From positions 744,001 to 808,000 of the forward strand of contig NZ_PVZV01000001.1 in assembly GCF_002995495.1 (NCBI RefSeq): DNA of 64,000 nucleotides. The letters are read 5' to 3'. Below the pieces are notes generated by a model that saw only the letters and a program-made list of their open reading frames with translations, was not told where the DNA came from and did no database searches. The translations under genes and the position numbers were made by a program. The stretch comes from Actinocorallia populi. GTDB taxonomy: Bacteria; Actinomycetota; Actinomycetes; Streptosporangiales; Streptosporangiaceae. Positions 8,503 to 17,016 of this stretch are shown here, piece after piece (position 1 is the first letter of the stretch; every line of letters starts with the position of its first letter).

Positions 8503-9055
8503 TGAGAACACCCCCAACGACTGGGCCGAGTTGGCAGGCCGCGTGGTCGTGCACGTGGAGAACTACCTGTCCGGCCTGGAGCGCTGCGCGCGCGGGGAGG
8601 GCGGCCAGCAGACGGTCTCCCTGCTCCTGCTGGAGGTCTCGCAGATCATGCTGGCCGGCGCGCAGCTCGGCGCCAGCCCCGACGTGGTGCTCCCCGACAA
8701 CTGGGAGCCCGAGATGAGCGAGGACCCCGACCTGGACGCCGTCCGCCAGGGGCTGGCCGAGCGCCTGGCCGTCGTGGACGAGTACACCGAGGTCTTCGAC
8801 CCCTACAAGGACCCGGAGCTGACGTCCTACCGGCTGTCCGACGACCTGGTGGACATCGCGTCCGACCTCGTCCACGGCCTGCGCCACTACCAGGCCGGGC
8901 GCCCGCTGGAGGCCCTGTGGTGGTGGCAGTACAGCTACCTCAACCACTGGGGCAACCACGGCGGCGCCGCCCAGCGCGCCCTGCACGCCGTCGTCTCCAA
9001 CGTCCGCCTCCAGGTGGCGGAGGAGAACGTCAACGAAGCCCTGGTCACCACCTGA
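8495..9055 (+). CDS. DUF5063 family protein
   Basis: 186 aa, starting [14 protein letters not shown] at the ATG at 8495 inside the end of recR. It is acidic and all-helical, with the family's conserved aromatic segment [19 protein letters not shown] near residues 142-160. There is no signal peptide. The function of DUF5063 is not known; the family commonly follows recR in actinomycetes, so it is probably a housekeeping companion. It closes the dnaX operon and is followed by a hairpin terminator. Confidence 0.88.
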   Translation: MSNENTPNDWAELAGRVVVHVENYLSGLERCARGEGGQQTVSLLLLEVSQIMLAGAQLGASPDVVLPDNWEPEMSEDPDLDAVRQGLAERLAVVDEYTEVFDPYKDPELTSYRLSDDLVDIASDLVHGLRHYQAGRPLEALWWWQYSYLNHWGNHGGAAQRALHAVVSNVRLQVAEENVNEALVTT

Positions 9056-9087
9056 GCCCGTCCTCCCGACGAGAGGTGTCGCCGCCT

Positions 9088-9113
9088 GCCACCGGGTGCG
9101 AGGACCCGGTGGC
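9088..9113. terminator. Bidirectional terminator between DUF5063 and nitroreductase genes
   Basis: A perfect 10-bp stem (gccaccgggt at 9088-9097, acccggtggc at 9104-9113) with a 6-base loop lies between two convergent genes. Confidence 0.75.
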
Positions 9114-9116
9114 GGC

Positions 9117-9548
9117 TCAGACCCGGTTCAGGATGACCACTGGAATATCCCGTTCGGCCTTCTCCTGGTACTTCGCGTACTGAGGGAAGAGGCCGACCAT
9201 CACCTCCCACAACGCGGGCTTCTCCGCCGCGGAGGCGGTGCGCGCCCGCGCGGTGAACTCCTCCTCCCGCACCTGCACCGTGACTTCCGGATCCGCGCTC
9301 AGGTTCCGGTACCAGCCGGGGTGCTCTTCGGCTCCGCCGTTGGACGCCACCAGGAGATAGCGGTCACCGTCCCGGCCGTAGATCAGCGCCGTCCGCCGCA
9401 GCAGCCCCGACCTGTGCCCCCGCGTGGTGAGCAGCAGCGTCGGCCAGCCCTGGTAGTCGTGCCCCTTCTTCCCGCCGCTCTCGACGTAGGTGCGGATGTG
9501 CGCGGCGACCCATCCGGTGGGGTTGTCGAAGACCTCTTCCGCCGTCAC
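9117..9548 (-). CDS. Deazaflavin (F420)-dependent nitroreductase family protein
   Basis: 143 aa, close to the usual Ddn-family length. Family features are PTLLLTTRGHRSGLLRRTAL, then YLLVASNGGAEEHPGWYRNL, then the VTVQVREEEF strand and the late LWEVMVGLFPQYAKYQ helix. Members use reduced F420 to reduce quinones or nitro compounds; the substrate cannot be read from sequence. Its ATG overlaps the stop of the upstream DUF6069 gene (ATGA at 9545-9548), so the two are co-translated and are probably controlled by the divergent MarR gene. Confidence 0.9.
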   Translation of the reverse strand: MTAEEVFDNPTGWVAAHIRTYVESGGKKGHDYQGWPTLLLTTRGHRSGLLRRTALIYGRDGDRYLLVASNGGAEEHPGWYRNLSADPEVTVQVREEEFTARARTASAAEKPALWEVMVGLFPQYAKYQEKAERDIPVVILNRV

Positions 9549-9979
9549 CGGCCCTCCCCGCGGGTCGTCCGCCAGAAGACGGGGATGAGGACGGCCCCGA
9601 CCGCGAGGTGCGCGAGCGCGAGCACCGCCTTGGTCCCGCCGGTCGCCTCCACGCCGGTCAGCGGCAGGAACGACACCGCCAGGACGGCCACGGCGACGGC
9701 CGTCCAGATCCGCGCGGCGTGGGAGGTCGCCCGCTCCAGGACGGCGAGCAGCGCCCAGCCCAGCAGCGCGGAGGCCAGCGAGAAGACGAGGAAGGCGCCC
9801 GCGCCGAGGTCGCGCGGCTCCTGACCGGGCTGTTCGACGACCAGCTCCTGGCCGAGCAGCGGCTCGCCCACCACCCAGACCGCGCCGGCCGCGACCACCG
9901 ATCCCGCCACCGCCAGCGCACGATCGCGGGTGCGGGCGCGCGCCCTGACGGCGGGGGCGCCGTCGGTCCGATCCACCAT
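9545..9979 (-). CDS. DUF6069-like four-helix membrane protein
   Basis: 144 aa with four hydrophobic segments: ALAVAGSVVAAGAVWVV, GAFLVFSLASALLGWALLAV, IWTAVAVAVLAVSFLPL and AVLALAHLAVGAVLIPVFW. The N-terminus is Arg-rich and the C-terminus basic. The pattern matches small DUF6069 integral membrane proteins that often sit beside MarR regulators; function unknown. It is first in a two-gene minus-strand operon, divergent from marR across a 112-base region holding two palindromic operators. Confidence 0.8.
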   Translation of the reverse strand: MVDRTDGAPAVRARARTRDRALAVAGSVVAAGAVWVVGEPLLGQELVVEQPGQEPRDLGAGAFLVFSLASALLGWALLAVLERATSHAARIWTAVAVAVLAVSFLPLTGVEATGGTKAVLALAHLAVGAVLIPVFWRTTRGEGR

Positions 9980-10002
9980 GCCAACTCCTTCAGAACCTTG
10001 AT

Positions 10003-10055
10003 GGTTCAGCTCCTGAACCTTTGGCGAGCATAGAGCATTAGTTCAGGACCTGAAC
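10003..10055. promoter_or_regulatory. Two palindromic operators in the MarR/DUF6069 divergent promoter
   Basis: GGTTCAG-CTC-CTGAACC lies at 10003-10019 and GTTCAGG-A-CCTGAAC at 10041-10055; both are perfect inverted repeats sharing the half-site GTTCAG. Their centres are about 37 bases apart. They sit between the divergent DUF6069 and marR start codons, where a MarR dimer would repress both directions. Confidence 0.8.
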
Positions 10056-10091
10056 AGTCAAGTTGGTGAAGTTGTCCTTTATGCTGGTGAG

Positions 10092-10547
10092 ATGAGTGCG
10101 GAAGCCGACCCGATCACGGACGAGCTGAGCGAACTGGTCTTCCAGGTCGCCGGGCGGCTGCGCGGCGGCTTCAACGCCGCCGCGGCGGAACTGGGACTCC
10201 CGCCCGCGCAGGCGCTCCTGCTGGCCAACCTGTCGGCCCCGACCCCGATGCGCGAACTGGCCGTCTGGCTGTCCTGCGAGCCCTCGAACGTGACGGGGAT
10301 CGTCGACGGCCTGGAACGCCGCGGCCTGGTCGCCCGCCGTCCCTACCCCGCCGACCGCCGGGTCAAGTACGTCGTCCTCACCGAGGAGGGCGAGCGCGGC
10401 CGCGCGGAGCTGCGCGCCCGCAGCCAAGCCCAGGCCCGCGCCCTCTTCGCGTCCCTCGACGCGGACAAGGAGCATCTGCGCGACCTGCTCGCCGCCGTCG
10501 TGGCCGGAGCGCCGGCCCCCGACGAGGCCCAGATCCCCCGCCGCTGA
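10092..10547 (+). CDS. MarR family transcriptional regulator
   Basis: 151 aa with the winged-helix core: the recognition-helix segment CEPSNVTGIVDGLERRGLVARR, then the wing PADRRVKYVVLTEEG. Length is typical. Members are dimeric repressors that release DNA on binding phenolic or oxidant ligands. It is divergent from the DUF6069/nitroreductase operon and separated from it by two matching palindromes, so autoregulation plus control of the reductase is the likely job. The effector is not deducible. Confidence 0.92.
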   Translation: MSAEADPITDELSELVFQVAGRLRGGFNAAAAELGLPPAQALLLANLSAPTPMRELAVWLSCEPSNVTGIVDGLERRGLVARRPYPADRRVKYVVLTEEGERGRAELRARSQAQARALFASLDADKEHLRDLLAAVVAGAPAPDEAQIPRR

Positions 10548-10709
10548 GACCGCTCCGCCTCCGAAGCGGCACCGGACACGTCCGGACGGCGTGCCGGTTC
10601 CCTCGAGAGCGACGGGACGTCCTCGGGGCTTTCCGCAGAGCGCGGCGGCGGCCTCCCCGCGCTCGGAAAACATGAGCGAATGTAGTTTCGGTGCTGTCAT
10701 CATGGTGCG

Positions 10710-11654
10710 ATGGTCGCGGTAGCGGAAAATGCCACCAAGCAGGGCATGCTGGGGTTCGCCCTGGTCTCGGCGCTGGCGTTCGGCAGCTCGGGGATCGCGG
10801 CCAAGCCGCTGATCTCGGCAGGGCTGGCACCGACGCACGTGGTGTGGTTGCGGGTCGCCGGAGCGGCGCTGGTGCTGTCGCCGCTGGCCTGGCGGCACCG
10901 GGCGCTGCTGCGGGAGCGCCCCGCCCTGCTCGCCGGGTTCGCGCTGCTGGGCATCGCGGGCGTGCAGGCGTTCTACTTCGCGGCGCTGTCGCGCATCCCC
11001 GTGGGCGTCGCGCTGCTGGTGGAGTACCTCGGACCGGTGATCGTGCTCGGCTGGGTGCGGTTCGTGCGGGGCCGCCCGGTGACAGGACGCGCGGTGCTGG
11101 GCGTGGTGCTGGCCGTCGCCGGCCTCGCCTGCGTGGTCGAGGTGTGGGCGGGTCTGGGTTTCGACCCCGTGGGACTGGCGTTCGCGTTGTGCGCGGCGGG
11201 CTGCCAGGCCGGGTACTTCCTGCTGGTCGACCGGGGCGGCGGCGACGAACCCGATCCCGTCGGGCTGATCGTCTACGGCTTCCTCATCGGCGCGGCACTG
11301 CTGACCGTGATCACCCGCCCGTGGGAGATGGACTTCACGGTGCTGAAGGGCGCCGTCGAGATGGGAGGCGGGTCGGTGCCCGCTCTCCTGCTGTGGGTGT
11401 ATCTCGTGCTGGTCGCGACGGTCTTCGCCTACGCGACGGGCGTCGTGTCGGTGCGGGGCCTGTCCGCCCAGGTCGCGGGCGTGGTCGCCTGCCTGGAGGC
11501 CGTCGTCGCGGTGGCGCTCGGCTGGATCGTGCTCGGCGAGCACCTGTCGGGTCTGCAGCTCTTCGGCGGGGCGCTGGTCCTGACCGGGGCCTTCGTCGCC
11601 CAGACGACGGCCCCGGCCGGGGCCGACCTTTCGAAGGAACCGGCCGGCGCCTGA
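10710..11654 (+). CDS. EamA/DMT family transporter
   Basis: 314 aa with ten predicted membrane helices arranged as two EamA repeats. The first starts GFALVSALAFGSSGIAAKPL; the second ends in the conserved CLEAVVAVALGWIVLGEHLSGLQ block. This drug/metabolite transporter superfamily exports amino acids or small metabolites; the substrate is not evident. It stands alone, converging on the CU044_5270 gene, with a 7-base gap. Start ATG at 10710; the upstream ATG at 10701 is out of frame. Confidence 0.92.
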   Translation: MVAVAENATKQGMLGFALVSALAFGSSGIAAKPLISAGLAPTHVVWLRVAGAALVLSPLAWRHRALLRERPALLAGFALLGIAGVQAFYFAALSRIPVGVALLVEYLGPVIVLGWVRFVRGRPVTGRAVLGVVLAVAGLACVVEVWAGLGFDPVGLAFALCAAGCQAGYFLLVDRGGGDEPDPVGLIVYGFLIGAALLTVITRPWEMDFTVLKGAVEMGGGSVPALLLWVYLVLVATVFAYATGVVSVRGLSAQVAGVVACLEAVVAVALGWIVLGEHLSGLQLFGGALVLTGAFVAQTTAPAGADLSKEPAGA

Positions 11655-11661
11655 CCGGGCA

Positions 11662-12549
11662 TCAGGCCGGAGGCGTGTCGGTCCATCCGACCTCGTAGAA
11701 GACGGTCTTCTGCACCAGTGTTTGGCCCTCTCTTGTCTCCACGCGCTCCATCGCCAGAACGATGCCGGTCTCCGGGTCGATGATCAGCTTCTCCCAGGTG
11801 CCGCCGTAGGTGATGCGCAGAACGGTGCCTTCCCGCCCGGCGGGGTCTCGCTGCGTCCCCAACGACTCGGCCTCGGGAAGACCGGCAAGGGAGCGGAAAG
11901 CCGCGGCCCGAACCCGTGGCGGGGCGGGTTGGTCGGCGAGCAGGCTCAACATGCAGGTCGCCGTGAACAGCTTTCGGTCCTGGGGAAGGATCGGTCCGAT
12001 GCCGTTGTGCGTCGCCAGCCGGTGGAGCCGGGCGTACAGGGCATCCGGATCCGTGGGCAGCTCGGCGAGCTGCCGGTAGGTGATCTCTTTATGGCATAGC
12101 GTGAATTTTCCGCCTGTCCGGAACTTCCGGAGCGGTTCCTTCGCCGACTTCATCCAGGCGAGACCGTCGGTGGTGGTCCAAGACTCGCGTTCACCGGTGG
12201 AGTGGGGGTCGGGTTTGTTGTAGTCCTGACCGAGGAAGGAGAAGGCCCTGACGTGCCAGTACTTTCCCGTTTCGGTAGGGGTCGTCTCCGCCCGTTCGGC
12301 CGCCGCGAGGAGGATCGTCGCCGCGTCGGTGGGCGGTTCTGCTGGGACGGGGCCGCCGAAGCCCGACACGACGACGGCCGCCGCCACTCCACCCGCGACG
12401 AGCGCGGTGAACCCTCCGCCGAACAGCAGGCCGCGGCTCGGCCGCCGCCTCGGGCTCTCCCGGCGGAGCCGTAGCCTGCCCGCCGCGACGGTCTCCGCGG
12501 ACGGTGCGGGCTTGGTGAGCAGTTCCGCGATCAGTTCGGCTTCCCTCAT
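11662..12549 (-). CDS. CU044_5270 family membrane-anchored protein, sigma-factor partner
   Basis: 295 aa. A cytoplasmic N-terminus (MREAELIAELLTKPAPS then AAGRLRLRRES) precedes one membrane helix (GGFTALVAGGVAAAVVVSGF, about residues 45-65) and an extracellular domain of about 220 aa. The latter has the family traits: a W-T-T-D-G-x-x-W-like segment, LPTDPDALYARL, and a late VLRITYGGTWEKLIIDPETG strand set. It overlaps the sigma gene by ATGA (12546-12549). Such proteins accompany ECF sigma factors and may act as anti-sigma factors or sensors; that role is inferred from position. Confidence 0.85.
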   Translation of the reverse strand: MREAELIAELLTKPAPSAETVAAGRLRLRRESPRRRPSRGLLFGGGFTALVAGGVAAAVVVSGFGGPVPAEPPTDAATILLAAAERAETTPTETGKYWHVRAFSFLGQDYNKPDPHSTGERESWTTTDGLAWMKSAKEPLRKFRTGGKFTLCHKEITYRQLAELPTDPDALYARLHRLATHNGIGPILPQDRKLFTATCMLSLLADQPAPPRVRAAAFRSLAGLPEAESLGTQRDPAGREGTVLRITYGGTWEKLIIDPETGIVLAMERVETREGQTLVQKTVFYEVGWTDTPPA

Positions 12550-13088
12550 CTCTCCTCCAGGACGTCGCGGAGCTTCGCGCGGCCGCGGCTGAGCCGGGAG
12601 CCGACCGTTCCGTACGAGACTCCGAGCGCTTCGGCGATCTCCTCATGGGTGAGCTGCCCGAGTGCGAGCAGCAGGAGCACGTCCCGCTCACCCCGGTTCA
12701 GTTTGGTGAGCGCGTGTGCCAGCCGGGGTCGCAGTGCCTGCGCCGAGACCGCCGCGACGACCTGGCCTTCGTGGCTGTCGGCGTCGGGCTCGGTCCCCGC
12801 TCGAGCCAGTGCCCGGTAGTGCCGCAGCTCGTCTCTGCGGTGCCGCCTGACGAGGTTGGTCGCGACACCGAAGAGCCACGGCCGGAGCGAACCGCGTGCC
12901 GGGTCGAATCTCCGGCGGTTGCGAAACGCGACGAGGAACGTCTCGGCCGCCAGGTCGTCGGCGGCCTGGACGTCGACGCGCCCCGCGACGTAGCGGTAGA
13001 CGTCGTGGAAGTACCGGTCGTAGACGGCCGTGAACTCCTCAGGTCCGCCGTGCAGCGCCTCGCTGAGCTCACCGGTCGCCTCGCCCAT
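12546..13088 (-). CDS. ECF-type RNA polymerase sigma factor
   Basis: 180 aa from ATG 13088 (MGEATGELSEAL), chosen because GGAGAGGCGG precedes it; an in-frame ATG at 13121 lacks a ribosome site and lies deeper in the neighbouring gene. Region 2 contains YDRYFHDVYRYVAGR and DDLAAETFLVAFRNR. Region 4 contains LNRGERDVLLLLALGQLTHEEIA and VSYGTVGSRLSRGRAKLR. It is coupled to the downstream membrane partner, forming one of three sigma/membrane modules in this window. It overlaps the end of the acyltransferase gene by 20 bases. Confidence 0.92.
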   Translation of the reverse strand: MGEATGELSEALHGGPEEFTAVYDRYFHDVYRYVAGRVDVQAADDLAAETFLVAFRNRRRFDPARGSLRPWLFGVATNLVRRHRRDELRHYRALARAGTEPDADSHEGQVVAAVSAQALRPRLAHALTKLNRGERDVLLLLALGQLTHEEIAEALGVSYGTVGSRLSRGRAKLRDVLEER

Positions 13089-14274
13089 CCGGCACCGCCT
13101 CTCCAGCAGTGATCTGCTCATGCTTGTACTTGTCCGGAACCCCTGTCCGCTTTCCCGCGCGCCGTCCGAGGCGTTGGAAGGGCTGCTCGACCAGGTCGTG
13201 GCAGAGGACGCTGAGCACGACGGAGATCGGGAGGACGACGGCGAGGACGAGCCAGAAGTCGCCCAGGAAATAGGGGCGTCCGGTCAGCCGGTACCAGGCC
13301 ATCAGGACGGGCATGTGCCACAGGAACAGCCCGTAGGAGATGCGGCCGCACCCCGTGAGGAGGCGGTTGCCGAGCAGGACGCGGTTGAAGGTCCGGTCCG
13401 GGGCGATGGCGGCGGGGGCGACGGCCGCGCATGCGACGAGCGGGGTGAGGACGGTGGCCACCAGGTACTGGTGGGGGGTCTGCGGGCCGGAGAGCGGCGT
13501 GGTCAGCGGCGTCGAGAGAAGGGCCAGGCCGCAGAGTGCGGCCACCCAGCCGAGGCCCGGGAAGGCCGCGATCCGTGCGGCGGCCCGGCCGGGGCGTTCG
13601 GCTGCGACGGCGAGGGCCATCCCCAGTGCGAAATGCACGAAGGAGCGGGGCAGCAGGTGTTCGGCGTAGAAGACGAACCGGAGGTCGGCGACGTAGCGCA
13701 GAGTCGCCGTCCACACCACGGACGCCACGGCCAGGCCGGACAGGACGGCGAGCAGCCGCCGCGCCGAGCCCCGGCCCCAGCGGTGCATCCCCCGGGCGAG
13801 CAGGGGCAGCAGCAGGTAGAAGCAGACCTCGACGGACAGGCTCCAGAGCATGAGGAGGCTCGTGCCCTCCCACCAGCGGCCGGGATCGTAGGGGTGGGTG
13901 AGGGTGAGGAACTCCAGCCAGATGAGCGGGCGTTCCGCCTGAGGTGACTCCGACAGCCAGAACGCCACCGGGAGCACGAGCCAGTAGGCGGGGAGGATGC
14001 GAAGAGCCCGGCGCTGGAAGTAGTGCCTGACATCGGGAAAGCCGGTGCCGTTCAGCGTGGCCCGCGCGAACGGCCGGTAGAGCAGGAGTCCCGACAGGAT
14101 GAAGAAGAGCGGCACCCCGATGCTGCCGGTCCCCAGCATCCGCCAGCCGAACTCCTCGTACCAGACGACCCCTGTCACGTCGCCCACGTGGACCCAGACG
14201 ACGAGCAGAATGGCGATGCCCCGCAGCCCGTCCAGGGCGGCGAGGTGGTCGTTCCTTCTCGGCGGCCCGCTCAC
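13069..14274 (-). CDS. Acyltransferase family 3 (OafA-like) membrane protein
   Basis: 401 aa with about ten membrane helices. The N-terminal signature LAALDGLRGIAILLVVWVHV carries the conserved LDGLRG and the H of the first helix. Other family pieces are FFILSGLLLYRPFA, YFQRRALRILPAYW and LWSLSVEVCFYLL. Members transfer acyl (usually acetyl) groups to surface glycans or lipids at the membrane. The end overlaps the sigma gene by 20 bases, so they may be one transcript. The acceptor is unknown. Confidence 0.93.
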   Translation of the reverse strand: MSGPPRRNDHLAALDGLRGIAILLVVWVHVGDVTGVVWYEEFGWRMLGTGSIGVPLFFILSGLLLYRPFARATLNGTGFPDVRHYFQRRALRILPAYWLVLPVAFWLSESPQAERPLIWLEFLTLTHPYDPGRWWEGTSLLMLWSLSVEVCFYLLLPLLARGMHRWGRGSARRLLAVLSGLAVASVVWTATLRYVADLRFVFYAEHLLPRSFVHFALGMALAVAAERPGRAAARIAAFPGLGWVAALCGLALLSTPLTTPLSGPQTPHQYLVATVLTPLVACAAVAPAAIAPDRTFNRVLLGNRLLTGCGRISYGLFLWHMPVLMAWYRLTGRPYFLGDFWLVLAVVLPISVVLSVLCHDLVEQPFQRLGRRAGKRTGVPDKYKHEQITAGEAVPDGRGDR

Positions 14275-14335
14275 CGGGCCATGGTGATCGTTCCTGCCGA
14301 GCTTTTTCGGAAATGGGTTGATTAACAGGAAAAGC

Positions 14336-14370
14336 TCCCGGACCTGATATGTCAGATGTCAGGTCCGGGA
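14336..14370 (-). terminator. Intrinsic terminator of the secreted propeller-like gene
   Basis: A perfect 12-bp stem (tcccggacctga at 14336-14347, tcaggtccggga at 14359-14370). On the minus strand it is followed by GCTTTTCC, a short T-run. Confidence 0.8.
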
Positions 14371-14408
14371 AGATGACGGATGTCAGATTCGCCGGTCCGC
14401 GGAACGCC

Positions 14409-15560
14409 TCAGCGGAAGGTGGTGACGAAGGACTTGAGGTTCTTGTCCTTGTTCTCGCCGGTGTACAGAAGGCCGTTGGGGAGGACGGTCAGCCGGGTGG
14501 ACCAGGAGAGCGGAGGATAGAGGTACTCCTGCTTCCAGACGCCGTCGTCCAGGAGGTAGGCGTGGCTCGCCGGGGCACCCGAGGCGCCGCTCTGGGAGTC
14601 GGTGCCCCAGATGCGTCCCTGTGCGTCCTGGACCTGGGGCATGGCGTCGGAGGGCAGCTCCTGCCAGGCCGAGCCGTCCCAGTGCAGGAGCCCCCGGTAG
14701 GTGCTGAGCCAGGGGCCGCCGACCTCGGCGGACGGATAACTGCTGTTCCGGTACCCGGCGGGATAGGGGACCGTCGTCCAGGCCGAGCCGTCCCACAGGG
14801 CGAGGCCGTTCGTCGTGGTGATCCAGCCGGTGTTCGGGCCGGTCGGCCTGAATCCCTTGTAGGCGTGTCCCGGCGGCAGGTCGACCGTCTTCCACGCGGT
14901 GCCGTCGAAGTGCTTCACGAGCGGGGTCCCCATGGCCCACGCCTCGCCGGACGGGTACGACCTGAGGTCGTACACGTCCATCCCGAGGTCGTGGATCGTC
15001 CAGGCTCCGTCCTTCAGCCGGGAGACCTTGCCGCCCTCGGCGAGCCAGACGCCGCCCGTGTCGACGGACAGGCTGCGGGCGGACACGGTCTCCGCCGCGT
15101 TGGGGGTGGTGACCTTCGTCCACTTCCCGCCGTTCCAGTGCGCGAGGTAGGTGGTCCCCCTCCGCTTGTCGGTGTGGTGGTAGCCGCTGACCCAGACGTC
15201 CGTGGGGGACACGGCGTCCACGTCCTGGAGTGCTCCCTCGCCGGTCAGGCCGGGAGTGGTGAAGTTCTTCCAGGACGAGCCGTCGAACCGCTGGAGCAGA
15301 GGCTTGGGCGGAATGTCGATGAGGACCGTCTCCGGGGAGCCCGGCGTGGCCCCCGGAATGCTGGAGTACTTCTCGCGCTGGAATCCGACCGCCCAGGCTC
15401 CGCCGTCCCCGGTGCCCTCCACGTCCACGAATTCCCGGTTCGGCCCGAACGTGAAGGCCGGCTCCACCGGCACCCAGGACTCCCCCGCCTGCGCCGGGAC
15501 GGGGGCGGCCAGCAGCCCCGCGACGACCACGCCCACGCTCACGATCCGCTGTGTTCTCAT
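14409..15560 (-). CDS. Secreted beta-propeller-like protein
   Basis: About 383 aa from ATG 15560 (MRTQRIVSVGVVVAG); a GTG at 15569 would add three residues. A clear Sec signal ends APVPAQA-GES. The mature part is built of repeated short blades of the type W-x-G-s-x-W with turns: QRFDGSSWKNFT, HWNGGKWTKV, HFDGTAWKTV, LWDGSAWTTV, HWDGSAWQEL. That repetition suggests a six- or seven-bladed propeller acting outside the cell. No enzyme motif is visible. It is a single gene with its own terminator. Confidence 0.85.
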   Translation of the reverse strand: MRTQRIVSVGVVVAGLLAAPVPAQAGESWVPVEPAFTFGPNREFVDVEGTGDGGAWAVGFQREKYSSIPGATPGSPETVLIDIPPKPLLQRFDGSSWKNFTTPGLTGEGALQDVDAVSPTDVWVSGYHHTDKRRGTTYLAHWNGGKWTKVTTPNAAETVSARSLSVDTGGVWLAEGGKVSRLKDGAWTIHDLGMDVYDLRSYPSGEAWAMGTPLVKHFDGTAWKTVDLPPGHAYKGFRPTGPNTGWITTTNGLALWDGSAWTTVPYPAGYRNSSYPSAEVGGPWLSTYRGLLHWDGSAWQELPSDAMPQVQDAQGRIWGTDSQSGASGAPASHAYLLDDGVWKQEYLYPPLSWSTRLTVLPNGLLYTGENKDKNLKSFVTTFR

Positions 15561-15696
15561 GCCCTGCACTCTTCTGTTCGGCAGGCCGAATTTCTTGTCA
15601 GGCGGTGAATAAGCGGATAAGCGGAAATCTCCGGTCCCTGGACAACGGGAATGTTTTTGTCCACCACGCTTTCGGCGGATTCCTTGGGGCGGTGAC

Positions 15697-16038
15697 TCAG
15701 CCCAGCAGGCCGAGGATCAACCGGACCGACGCCTCCACACTGCGGAGTTCGCCGGGTGCCAGCGTCCCCAGCTTTCGGCGCAGTCTGGGTTTTGCGACCG
15801 TGTGCAGATCGGTGCAGTTGACATAAGACTCGTCATACTTGGTCAGCCCGGCCTCCTTTCCTACGGGCACGTGTGTCGTCGAGGGGCCCGCGGTTCCGGT
15901 GATCACTGCGACCGTCATCGCGGAGAGCGGTGCGGCGATCCGGTTGGCGGTGAGAACGACGACCGGATGAGGACCGATGGGAGCAGGCAGGGCACAGGCC
16001 CACACCTCTCCCCTCAGAGCCGTGCCGGGGCTCACCAT
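15697..16038 (-). CDS. MazF/PemK-family toxin (type II toxin-antitoxin)
   Basis: 113 aa. The family signature is ALRGEVWACALPAPIGPHPVVVLTANRI (GEVW plus the P-V-V-V-L-T strand), a T-x-V-P-V-G-K-E-A-G-L segment, a YVNCTDLHTVAK block and a C-terminal helix. Members are mRNA interferases. It overlaps the preceding antitoxin-like gene by 7 bases, the usual antitoxin-first order. Cleavage specificity cannot be predicted from this reading. Confidence 0.88.
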   Translation of the reverse strand: MVSPGTALRGEVWACALPAPIGPHPVVVLTANRIAAPLSAMTVAVITGTAGPSTTHVPVGKEAGLTKYDESYVNCTDLHTVAKPRLRRKLGTLAPGELRSVEASVRLILGLLG

Positions 16039-16352
16039 TCCAGATCGTCGACGGCTTCGAGTTCGGCGTCACCGGGAGGTGTCACGCCTTCGGGAAGCGG
16101 CGCCTGCGCCTCTTGGTAGAAGGCGCGGATCTCTTCGGCCGCCGCAAGTTCCGTCGCTTCCCGGGTCAGGAGGCGCAATCCCTCGCGCAGGGCATCCGAG
16201 GTCGACTCCAGGTTCAGCGTGCGCATCGTCTCACGCAGTGTGTCCATTTCGTCCGGCCTGAGCCGAACCTGGGCAAGCTTGCCCGGACCTTGTCCTCGAG
16301 AGTGCTTGTGCCGACGGGCGCTCGGCTTCTGAGCTGCTTCCGAACCCACCAT
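16032..16352 (-). CDS. Ribbon-helix-helix antitoxin partner of MazF-like toxin
   Basis: About 106 aa from ATG 16352; the next codon GTG 16349 has the better spacing from GGAG and could be the real start. The N-terminus is basic (PSARRHKHSRGQG). The DNA-binding part LAQVRLRPDEMDTLRETM followed by SDALREGLRLL fits a ribbon-helix-helix fold. The acidic C-terminal tail (ELEAVDDLEW) would wrap the toxin. An ACAGCTGT palindrome at 16369-16376, just upstream, is a candidate autoregulatory operator. Confidence 0.82.
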   Translation of the reverse strand: MVGSEAAQKPSARRHKHSRGQGPGKLAQVRLRPDEMDTLRETMRTLNLESTSDALREGLRLLTREATELAAAEEIRAFYQEAQAPLPEGVTPPGDAELEAVDDLEW

Positions 16353-16505
16353 CTCTCCATTCTGTCGTACAGCTGTCTTACGTTTAGTGTGTTCCCGCGT
16401 GTTCCGCATGTCAATCGGGGGGCCGGACGGTCGGAGATCCACGAGGACGGGAGCACGGGGCGGACCGTGGGCACGGGATTCCGGTCGGCTCGCAGGAGGT
16501 GCCGC

Positions 16506-17016
16506 TCAGAGCCGTGCCGACTGCTCGGAGCCGCTCTTCGGTGTGATGGCCGGGCAGGCGCACCCTTCCAGCTCCCACCGGATCACCGAGTGGGCCGGTC
16601 GCCGTTCGAACTCCAGTGTCCCCGGGCACAGCATCGCCACCACGGCCAGTCCTCGCCGGGACTCCACCAGGTCCGCCACGTCCGTCACGCGTTCCACCGG
16701 GGCGCTCAGGAGCCGTTCGATCTCCAGGAGAACCGGGAGCGACACCTCCGGGACGGAGTTCACGGGGGTCGCGCGTTGTACCAGCACGCCTCTCACCAGG
16801 CCTGCGCTCGTGCGTCACGATCACCCTCACCAGCCCGCCGCCGCCGTGCTCGGCGGCGTTCGCGAGAAGCTCGGAGAAGACCAGCACGCAGTCGTCACGC
16901 AGTGGGCAGGTCGGCGGCAGCACCTTTCGCAGCCAGGAGCGTCCCGCTCGCACCTGTTCCAGTTCGGCGGGGAAGACCCGCTCCACCGTGAGGCCGCCCA
17001 CCGATTCCGCCGTCAC
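16506..17016 (-). pseudogene. ATP-binding (HATPase_c, anti-sigma-regulator-like) protein with frameshift
   Basis: The first part reads from GTG 17016: TAESVGGLTVERVFPAELEQ, then VLVFSELLANAAEHGGGG, the N-box of GHKL ATPases. After VTHER near 16803 the frame breaks. The rest of the domain continues in another frame (AGLVRGVLVQ, then LVESRRGLAVVAML) to a stop at 16506. Restoring one base around GAGCGCAGGCC joins them into one protein of about 170 aa. The start overlaps the upstream 78-aa gene as GTGA (17013-17016). This is either a real frameshift mutation or a sequencing error. Such ATPases usually neighbour XRE/DUF397 genes, as here. Confidence 0.75.

Noticed and set aside
8545-8565. gtgcacgtggagaac in the DUF5063 gene as a parS site
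   Set aside because: Arms do not match and it lies in well-conserved coding sequence.
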